The translations under genes and the position numbers were made by a program. Shown one piece after another: positions 15,135 to 19,376 of a DNA stretch of 19,376 bases. The notes under the pieces were generated by a model. The model was given only the letters and a program-made list of their open reading frames with translations, was not told where the DNA came from and did no database searches. The DNA comes from JAGVWT01 sp964538405 (GTDB lineage: Archaea > Nanobdellota > Nanobdellia > Pacearchaeales > GW2011-AR1): the NCBI GenBank assembly GCA_964538405.1, contig CAZIET010000007.1, positions 1 through 19,376 of the forward strand, read 5' to 3'. Position 1 is the first letter of the stretch, and every line of letters begins with the position of its first letter.

Positions 15135-15524
15135 ATGAGTTTCATAGAAAAGGAATCAATAAAAGAAAACAATAATAATGCGCGATTTCTTACTGATATT
15201 GTAATAAAATGTACAAGGGATCCTTCTTTAGCTAAAGATCATCAAGCAGAAATTAAAGATGCCCATAATCTTATGAATATGTGGTTATGGAGAACTTTAG
15301 ATGGAGTTAAAGCACAAATCAATGATGCATTTAATGAAACCGCATACAGCAATTTTTCACGTCCTAAAAACAACCAATTAGAAGCATATCTAACTGCGAT
15401 AATTGGAAAGGTGCTTCGTTATATCGCTTACCCGGATGAATCTCCAAAGGCAAGTCCAGAAAATATAGACATGACTAGATATTTCTTTGAATGTTTAAGA
15501 GAACGCTTAAACAAAACATCTTAA
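15135..15524 (+). CDS. Unknown 129-aa soluble protein
   Basis: I do not recognise this family. The protein starts MSFIEKESIKENNNNAR and seems all-alpha and soluble, with helical segments around ARFLTDIVIKCTRDPSL, AHNLMNMWLWRTLDGVKAQI, QLEAYLTAIIGKVLRYI and DMTRYFFECLRERLNK. It has no membrane helix or obvious catalytic motif. The ATG sits about 24 nt from the palindromic TATA element shared with tRNA-Ser, and no Shine-Dalgarno is present. It ends 1 nt before the stop of the convergent 40-aa basic gene. Hydrophobic periodicity and codon use suggest a real gene. Confidence 0.7.
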   Translation: MSFIEKESIKENNNNARFLTDIVIKCTRDPSLAKDHQAEIKDAHNLMNMWLWRTLDGVKAQINDAFNETAYSNFSRPKNNQLEAYLTAIIGKVLRYIAYPDESPKASPENIDMTRYFFECLRERLNKTS

Positions 15525-15525
15525 T

Positions 15526-15648
15526 TTACACCTCATAATGTGTTTTTGGAGGCTTACTTCTTTGTCTAATGAATCCGCTCTCTTTGGTCTTTCTCTTCTT
15601 AACGTTATGCCTCATTCCGGAGGTAAGCCATTTTCCTTTTTTTCTCAT
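15526..15648 (-). CDS. Very basic 40-aa protein, unknown
   Basis: The translation begins MRKKGKWLTSGMRHNVKKRK and ends SKPPKTHYEV. About 14 of 40 residues are Lys or Arg, a composition typical of small ribosomal or nucleic-acid-binding proteins. That role is inferred, since I cannot match it to a family. It is the last of five small genes on the minus strand, 57 nt after the membrane microprotein. No convincing TATA box lies at the leaderless distance, so read-through from the upstream genes is likely. Its stop is 1 nt from the stop of the convergent 129-aa gene. Confidence 0.55.
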   Translation of the reverse strand: MRKKGKWLTSGMRHNVKKRKTKESGFIRQRSKPPKTHYEV

Positions 15649-15705
15649 AATTACAAATAATTCTTTTTCCAGAAAAAGTTGAAAGTTTGACTAATCTTTT
15701 TATTT

Positions 15706-15867
15706 TCATGGTACTGCCACCAAATTTCTTATGTTGAATGTCGATCCCAATCCCATAAAAACAGTAACTGTAAGCAGAATCAGCAAAACTGCAAGCACCA
15801 TTTTCACTTTAATTTCTCTTCTTTCTTCTATTTTCTTAAAAATCTTGAGGAAATCTTTTTTTTTCAT
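15706..15867 (-). CDS. Single-helix membrane microprotein, 53 aa
   Basis: The N-terminus is strongly basic (MKKKDFLKIFKKIEERREIK, residues 1-20). One hydrophobic helix follows at about 23-40 (MVLAVLLILLTVTVFMG), then a short tail ending NLVAVP. The topology suggests the basic segment is cytoplasmic (positive-inside inference). It starts 9 nt after the stop of the Cys-rich peptide, which suggests co-transcription, although an AT-rich GATAAATT-like stretch lies about 25 nt upstream of the ATG. No family recognised. Confidence 0.55.
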   Translation of the reverse strand: MKKKDFLKIFKKIEERREIKVKMVLAVLLILLTVTVFMGLGSTFNIRNLVAVP

Positions 15868-15876
15868 TTTAAAAAT

Positions 15877-16011
15877 TTAACAAGTCAATTTATCCTCTGC
15901 CATAGGAAAACAATTTTCACAAAAAGTTTCTCCTAGAAACCTCTTTTCAGAGATTTCACAACTGGGCTTCTGGGGATTCCATACGCTTTTTACGCTCTTC
16001 CAAGTTTTCAT
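15877..16011 (-). CDS. Cys-rich zinc-ribbon-like microprotein, 44 aa, overlapping the acidic gene
   Basis: From an ATG inside the preceding acidic gene, a different frame encodes a protein starting MKTWKSVKSVWNPQK and ending DKLTC. Four cysteines at residues 18, 31, 34 and 44 give C-x12-C-x2-C-x9-C, a spacing compatible with a single zinc site (inference). Its first 56 bp overlap the acidic gene. Two readings are possible: a separate overlapping gene started by reinitiation, or the C-terminal half of a longer acidic-plus-zinc protein joined by a frameshift, programmed or a sequence error. The frame is open for only a few codons upstream of the ATG. Confidence 0.45.
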   Translation of the reverse strand: MKTWKSVKSVWNPQKPSCEISEKRFLGETFCENCFPMAEDKLTC

Positions 16012-16117
16012 CTTCGTCTTCAACCATAGTCATGTCGTCCATGTCGTCATCATCTTTAGGTTTGTCCTTTCTATCCCCTTCCTTTCCCATTCTTGGCTCT
16101 TGGTTTTTGTTTTTCAT
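15956..16117 (-). CDS. Acidic charged microprotein, 53 aa
   Basis: The sequence is almost all charged or polar: MKNKNQEPRMGKEGDRKDK, then an acidic run around residues 22-38 (KDDDDMDDM, VEDEDE), then a charged helix ENLEERKKRMESPEAQL. It is probably disordered. The start is well supported by AAAGGAGG at 16122-16129, 4 nt before the ATG. That makes it one of only two genes in the window with a textbook Shine-Dalgarno. It lies 33 nt after the DUF3096-like gene, so both are probably on one transcript. Its 3' part overlaps the Cys-rich frame, so the real product could be a longer fused protein. Confidence 0.55.
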   Translation of the reverse strand: MKNKNQEPRMGKEGDRKDKPKDDDDMDDMTMVEDEDENLEERKKRMESPEAQL

Positions 16118-16150
16118 GTTTTCCTCCTTTCATTGCTTATCTCGCCCTTA

Positions 16151-16294
16151 TCAAAGCACATCTGCCAATAAAGACAGAACCCCGTAGGCAATTAGCCATA
16201 AGGCAACGGCAAGATTGAGAGCTTTAGGCCAGACTAAAATAATAACGCCTGCAATCAAAGCAAGGATCGCCGAAATTGCTATTGTAACAGCCAT
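16151..16294 (-). CDS. DUF3096-like small membrane protein, 47 aa
   Basis: The protein begins MAVTIAISAILALIAG, has two hydrophobic helices (about residues 3-22 and 27-45) separated by WPKALN, and ends LLADVL. The pattern helix-G-x-ILxxP-x-x-LN-helix-GxLxLL resembles the DUF3096 family of short membrane proteins of unknown function, recognised from memory. The open frame extends 21 codons further upstream, but the TATA box at 16312-16324 lies 25 nt before this internal ATG. The longer start would place the promoter inside the coding region. It leads the run of five small minus-strand genes. Confidence 0.68.
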   Translation of the reverse strand: MAVTIAISAILALIAGVIILVWPKALNLAVALWLIAYGVLSLLADVL

Positions 16295-16311
16295 AAAAAA
16301 TTTAGATGAAA

Positions 16312-16324
16312 CTATTTTATATAC
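16312..16324 (-). promoter_or_regulatory. TATA box heading the microprotein cluster
   Basis: The minus strand reads GTATATAAAATAG, one of the best TATA matches in the window, 25 nt before the DUF3096-like ATG at 16294. It decides that start. Confidence 0.7.
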
Positions 16325-16360
16325 ATGAAGTGTAAAAATATAGACTACTAAATTCATTAG

Positions 16361-16424
16361 CTTTAAATACCATCAAAATCACGATTATTTATTGAAAATG
16401 TTGGAAATAGAGTCTCTCTGAGAC
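16361..16424 (+). promoter_or_regulatory. TATA box and structured leader of the DEAD-box helicase gene
   Basis: CTTTAAATA at 16361-16369 predicts a transcript start near 16391 and a leader of about 55 nt, unlike the leaderless neighbours. The leader holds a 7-codon frame, MLEIESL plus stop (16398-16421). It also holds a small hairpin, GTCTC-TCT-GAGAC (16412-16424), covering that frame's end. No Shine-Dalgarno precedes the helicase ATG. Confidence 0.4.
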
Positions 16425-16446
16425 ACACTATTTCTTTTAGAATATA

Positions 16447-17877
16447 ATGGAACGTTTTAAACAACTGGGCTTAAGCAAAGAGCTCTTGAACTTATTGCAG
16501 AAAGCAGGATTGGAAACTCCTACGGAAATACAGGAAAAAACAATTCCTTTAGTGATAGCTGGAAAGGATGTAATTGGAGGTTCACATACAGGTTCAGGAA
16601 AGACTCTTGCATTCGGCACGGGAATAATAGAAAAAGTAGAACCAAGAAGAGGATTGCAGGCATTGATACTAACTCCAACGAGGGAGTTGGCAGAACAGAT
16701 TGCAAAAGTGCTGAAGAGTTTTTCACACTACAAAAAATTACATGTTGCAATGATTTATGGCGGGGTAAGCATGGGACCGCAAGTAAGAGCCTTGGAAGAT
16801 GCCGAAATAGTTGTTGCAACTCCGGGAAGGATGCTTGATCATATGGAAAGAGGAACTGCAAATCTTTCATACGTGAAAATTTTGGTTTTGGATGAGGCAG
16901 ACAGAATGCTCGATATGGGATTTATTCAGGACGTGGAAAAAATAATAAAATCATGTCCTCATAACAGACAAACTCTTTTGTTCTCCGCTACAATTTCTTC
17001 TGACATAGAACATATTGCCAAAAAGCATATGAAAAACCCAGAAAGTATCTCTGTGCAATCATATGTTGATCCTTCAAAACTAAAGCAAGTTTTCTATGAT
17101 GTTCCGAAAGAATCAAAATTTTCACTGCTAGTCCATTTGCTAAAGCAGGAAAGGGAGGGATTGGTTATGGTATTTTGTAACACAAGGCATAACACTGATT
17201 TTGTCGCTGATAATTTGAAAAGATTGGGGATTGAAGCATTGCCAATTCATGGGGGTCTTACACAAGGAAAGAGAAACCAGATTATGGAGATGTTCCACGG
17301 GAAAAATGTTTATGTTCTTGTATGCACTGATATTGCAGCAAGAGGACTTGACATTAAGGGAGTTTCCCATATTTACAATTATGATATTCCTACAACAAGC
17401 AAGGATTACATTCACAGAATTGGCCGTACAGCTAGAGCGGGTAAAGAAGGGATTGCAATCAGCATAGTTTCCGAAAGAGATTATGAAAACTTCAATACTG
17501 TTTTGAGAGACGAATCATTGAATATAGAGCAAGTTGAATTGCCTGAAATGGAAAGGGTTATGATAAAATTCGCCGGATTTGATAGACAAAACAGAAGAAG
17601 TTCTCCATACAGAGACCAAAGACATGAAAGAAGAGTTCCAACAAGAAATAATTATAGAAGCAGAGCAGGTTCAGGCAGGTATGGTGGAGAAAGAAAAAGT
17701 TATGGTAGTGATGAAGGAAGAGGACGTGGAAGAATGAATGTTGCAAGCCATAGAAGATTTAGTTCAGGAAAAAGTCATGAGAGATCAGATGGTGATAGAC
17801 CAAGAAGAAGTTTTCCAAGAAGGGATGACAGACGCGGTCCACGAAAAGCTTTTAGTCCAAGCAGAAGAAGATATTAA
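16447..17877 (+). CDS. DEAD-box ATP-dependent RNA helicase with Arg-rich tail
   Basis: DEAD-box helicases remodel RNA duplexes and RNA-protein complexes, often in ribosome assembly, RNA decay or cold response. This 476-aa protein shows all core motifs: Q motif GLETPTEIQ (21-29), Walker A HTGSGKT (47-53), PTRELA (77-82), TPGR (125-128), DEAD (149-152), SAT (180-182), ARGLDI (298-303) and HRIGRTARAG (323-332). The RecA-like core ends near residue 375. The last 100 residues are low-complexity and rich in Arg, Ser and Gly (GRGRGR, RRSFPRRDDRRG, SRRRY), a typical RNA-binding, disordered tail. Its stop overlaps the stop of the convergent GTPase within TTAA (17874-17877). Confidence 0.96.
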   Translation: MERFKQLGLSKELLNLLQKAGLETPTEIQEKTIPLVIAGKDVIGGSHTGSGKTLAFGTGIIEKVEPRRGLQALILTPTRELAEQIAKVLKSFSHYKKLHVAMIYGGVSMGPQVRALEDAEIVVATPGRMLDHMERGTANLSYVKILVLDEADRMLDMGFIQDVEKIIKSCPHNRQTLLFSATISSDIEHIAKKHMKNPESISVQSYVDPSKLKQVFYDVPKESKFSLLVHLLKQEREGLVMVFCNTRHNTDFVADNLKRLGIEALPIHGGLTQGKRNQIMEMFHGKNVYVLVCTDIAARGLDIKGVSHIYNYDIPTTSKDYIHRIGRTARAGKEGIAISIVSERDYENFNTVLRDESLNIEQVELPEMERVMIKFAGFDRQNRRSSPYRDQRHERRVPTRNNYRSRAGSGRYGGERKSYGSDEGRGRGRMNVASHRRFSSGKSHERSDGDRPRRSFPRRDDRRGPRKAFSPSRRRY

Positions 17878-18659
17878 TTTATTTTTCCAGAATTCCATTC
17901 TTTTAGAATCTTTCTGGCTGTTCTTTCAGAATCAATTTCTCCTTTCTTTTTCAGTATTCCCCATTTCTTTCCAAGTTCTTCCAATAATGTTTCCACATCT
18001 CCTTCCTCAGATATCTTGTAATGCTTTTCCAACTTTCCTGGATTTAATTTCATTATTTCATTTACAACCATGTCCGGATCTTTTATGTGGTCTGTACTTT
18101 TAGCGCCAAGCATGCTATGTTTCATTTGATCGTCTCCAAAAAGGTTTTCGTTTGAAGGAATCATTCCAGGAGCATCCAATAACAAAATTCCCTTTGCAAA
18201 TCTGATTTTTCTCAATCCTTTCGTGAATCCCGGTTCGGAAGAAACTGGAGCGGCACCTTTTCTTGCTAAAATATTAAGCAAAGAACTCTTTCCTGTATTT
18301 GGATATCCAATCACCCCAACATGAACTCTATCGAAAGTTTTTACTTTACTTGCCAAAATCTGAATTCTCTCTCTAAGTTTGCTTATTCCTTGCCTGGTTT
18401 TTGATGATACAAGAATCGGATTTGATAATCCTTGAAGATTGGGTTCTTTCTTGTCCATTAAATCTGCTTTATTGACTATGTGAACCAATATTTTTCCTTG
18501 TTTTACCACTTCTGTTTCCATTTCAGGTATTCTTGATTGTTCAATGAATCTGCCGTCCAATATCATGAGAACTATGTCTGAAATTCTGATTACTTCTTCC
18601 GCTTGCTTGTAATACGACGTCTTATGCCTATTGTGCACATTTCCTTCTTTGAGTCTCAT
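17874..18659 (-). CDS. Circularly permuted GTPase of the YlqF/RbgA-like group
   Basis: Circularly permuted GTPases of this group generally act in ribosomal subunit maturation. With the ATG at 18659 the protein has 261 aa. The G motifs come in permuted order: G4 NKAD (63-66), G5 SSK (85-87), G1/Walker A GYPNTGKSS (118-126), G2 Thr in PGFTKG (about 146), and G3 DAPG (162-165). A helical C-terminal region follows (about 185-261). A start 27 codons upstream at 18740 is possible, but it would lie inside the PAS gene and add residues without family resemblance. From 18659 the protein begins shortly before the expected ISDIVLMILDGR strand. It lies 52 nt after the PAS gene and may be co-transcribed with it. 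Confidence 0.88.
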   Translation of the reverse strand: MRLKEGNVHNRHKTSYYKQAEEVIRISDIVLMILDGRFIEQSRIPEMETEVVKQGKILVHIVNKADLMDKKEPNLQGLSNPILVSSKTRQGISKLRERIQILASKVKTFDRVHVGVIGYPNTGKSSLLNILARKGAAPVSSEPGFTKGLRKIRFAKGILLLDAPGMIPSNENLFGDDQMKHSMLGAKSTDHIKDPDMVVNEIMKLNPGKLEKHYKISEEGDVETLLEELGKKWGILKKKGEIDSERTARKILKEWNSGKIN

Positions 18660-18711
18660 ATAAATTTCAGTAAAAAGTAGTTTTTCATTAATAAAATCTT
18701 CTAAAGAAAAT

Positions 18712-19098
18712 CTAATTCCCCATATAAGGAGTAATATCAAACCTTATTGAAATGTAGCTTATCTGTTTTCCATCCTTGCCTAGCACGGGAGCTATGATTG
18801 AATCAAACCATACATAATCTCCGTCTTTTGAAATCTCTCGAATCACACCCCTCCATACTTTTCCGCTTGATATCGTATCCCACATGTCCTTGAAGAATTC
18901 TTTTGAATGGTAACCTGAATTTATGATTTTGTGTGTATTTCCTATAATTTCCCTCTTAGAGAATCCAGTAGCTTTGACAAAATTGTCGTTTACATAAGTT
19001 ATTTTTCCCTGCAAATCAGTCTCGGTTATTATTGCAGAATCCAAAACAGCAGCACGGGTAGAAGTGGTCAAATATTCATTGTAACTTTTATTTTGCAT
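18712..19098 (-). CDS. Stand-alone PAS-domain protein (Aer-like PAS)
   Basis: PAS domains sense redox state, oxygen, light or small ligands. This 128-aa protein is essentially one PAS plus PAC unit. Motifs are AIITETDLQGKITYVNDNF (22-40), ATGFSKREIIGNTHKIINSG (43-62), FFKDMWDTISSGKVWRG (68-84) and the C-terminal YISIRFDITPY (115-125). The pattern is close to PAS domains of bacterial Aer-type aerotaxis receptors, which bind FAD; cofactor binding here is unproven. No kinase, cyclase or HTH output domain is attached. The ATG at 19098 is chosen because a TATA box lies 25 nt upstream. A longer frame reaching 19236 would translate through the tRNA-Asp gene and is artefactual. Confidence 0.85.
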   Translation of the reverse strand: MQNKSYNEYLTTSTRAAVLDSAIITETDLQGKITYVNDNFVKATGFSKREIIGNTHKIINSGYHSKEFFKDMWDTISSGKVWRGVIREISKDGDYVWFDSIIAPVLGKDGKQISYISIRFDITPYMGN

Positions 19099-19118
19099 AA
19101 CTGTTTTAAGAAATTCCC

Positions 19119-19127
19119 ATATTAAAG
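19119..19127 (-). promoter_or_regulatory. TATA box of the PAS gene
   Basis: The minus strand reads CTTTAATAT, 25 nt before the ATG at 19098. It supports the short form of the PAS protein and lies between it and tRNA-Asp. Confidence 0.55.
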
Positions 19128-19178
19128 CAGGAGACGTATCAAAAAATACTACTTTCTGCGATTTTAATAGATTCTGAA

Positions 19179-19250
19179 CGCCCCAACCGGGGATCGAACC
19201 CGGATCACCAGCGCGACAGGCTAGTGTCATAGCCATTAGACCATTGAGGC
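19179..19250 (-). tRNA. tRNA-Asp (anticodon GTC)
   Basis: A 72-nt cloverleaf on the minus strand has acceptor GCCTCAA/TTGGGGC (with one G-U pair) and D stem GTC/GAC. The anticodon stem CTAGC/GCTGG has loop CTGTCGC, giving anticodon GTC. It has a four-base variable loop and T stem CCGGG/CCCGG with loop TTCGATC. The discriminator base G agrees with aspartate identity. No CCA is encoded and no intron is seen. Confidence 0.95.
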
Positions 19251-19273
19251 ATAAAACTCCTAGAAAAACTTAA

Positions 19274-19283
19274 TTTTTAAAAC
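19274..19283 (-). promoter_or_regulatory. TATA box of tRNA-Asp
   Basis: The minus strand reads GTTTTAAAAA, about 28 nt before the tRNA 5' end at 19250. Confidence 0.55.
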
Positions 19284-19293
19284 TAACTAAGAA

Positions 19294-19376
19294 TCAAAAA
19301 AGAGGTTCAAATAAAATCCCTTCAACATCTCCCGTTCTCACATCTCGCCTTATTGGTGTATTTTCGTGGATAAGTT
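19294..19376 (-). CDS. C-terminal end of an unidentified protein (cut by window edge)
   Basis: The minus strand has a frame open from the right edge for 26 codons to a TGA at 19294-19296. It ends HENTPIRRDVRTGDVEGILF and a few further residues. The charged, structured-looking sequence and the lack of another open frame suggest the tail of a real gene. It is too short to assign a family. The other two minus-strand frames close within 60 nt. Confidence 0.4.
   Translation of the reverse strand, partial: LIHENTPIRRDVRTGDVEGILFEPLF

Noticed and set aside
16070..16133. Alternative 20-aa frame starting at the ATG next to the Shine-Dalgarno of the acidic gene
   Set aside because: AAAGGAGG lies after its ATG, not before it. 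The same Shine-Dalgarno is correctly spaced for the acidic frame.
16295..16357. 21-codon upstream extension of the DUF3096-like gene
   Set aside because: The strong TATA box at 16312-16324 would lie inside the coding region, and the internal ATG is at the proper leaderless distance.
17580..17877. Arg/Ser/Gly-rich repetitive-looking sequence at the end of the helicase as a separate repeat element
   Set aside because: It stays in frame with the helicase and is a common low-complexity RNA-binding tail of DEAD-box proteins.
18660..18740. 27-codon upstream extension of the permuted GTPase
   Set aside because: It starts inside the PAS gene and adds residues without family resemblance. The ATG at 18659 gives the expected N-terminus, though this is not proven.
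19099..19236. N-terminal 46-codon extension of the PAS protein
   Set aside because: Its sequence (RAGDPGSIPGWG) is the translation of the tRNA-Asp gene. The TATA box and PAS homology support the ATG at 19098.
1..19376. CRISPR arrays, insertion sequences, prophage genes and long repeats
   Set aside because: I found no repeated spacer-like units, transposase motifs, terminal inverted repeats or phage structural genes.

Overview
This window looks like AT-rich chromosome from a small-genome archaeon, most plausibly a DPANN lineage such as Woesearchaeota or Pacearchaeota. The archaeal evidence is a diphthine synthase (Dph5), an archaeal-type D-aminoacyl-tRNA deacylase (DTD2/DtdA), a TrmB-family regulator, tRNA genes without encoded CCA, and TATA-like boxes 24-28 nt upstream of many start codons with no Shine-Dalgarno. 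That last pattern is typical of leaderless archaeal transcripts. The lineage below Archaea is inferred from the overall impression, not shown. I see no IS element, CRISPR array, rRNA or phage gene.

Layout. At 1-895 is the 3' part of argS. It is followed by a two-helix membrane microprotein that has an unusually strong Shine-Dalgarno, then an unknown 166-aa gene. A minus-strand block follows: a TrmB-like regulator, ileS, dph5, an HD-domain hydrolase with a small membrane partner, and an AT-hook-containing protein. A 48-aa His-rich reading frame, too short for most gene callers, lies between ileS and dph5. At 7969-13981 the plus strand carries dtdA and then a tight three-gene purine operon: a fused PurS-PurL, PurQ, and a diverged PurD. 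Next on the minus strand come a Nudix hydrolase, DoxX and tRNA-Ser(GGA). An unknown 129-aa gene diverges from the tRNA and appears to share its single TATA element.

The stretch 15525-16440 looks nearly empty of long genes. It instead reads as a minus-strand run of five microproteins: a DUF3096-like membrane peptide, an acidic peptide, a Cys-rich zinc-ribbon-like peptide overlapping the acidic one in another frame, a single-helix membrane peptide, and a very basic 40-aa peptide. This is the most unusual part of the window. A DEAD-box RNA helicase with an Arg-rich tail follows. It converges on a circularly permuted GTPase, which is preceded by a stand-alone PAS domain, tRNA-Asp(GTC) and the C-terminal end of an unidentified protein.

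How the genes work together. Much of the window serves translation: two aminoacyl-tRNA synthetases, D-aminoacyl-tRNA proofreading, diphthamide synthesis for EF2, two tRNAs, and an RNA helicase plus a GTPase of a family usually tied to ribosome assembly. The purine operon carries steps 2 and 4 of IMP synthesis and has a bacterial-style architecture, which suggests acquisition by transfer. The genome is very compact. Convergent genes meet with stop codons that touch or overlap, and at least one TATA box overlaps the stop codon of the preceding gene.
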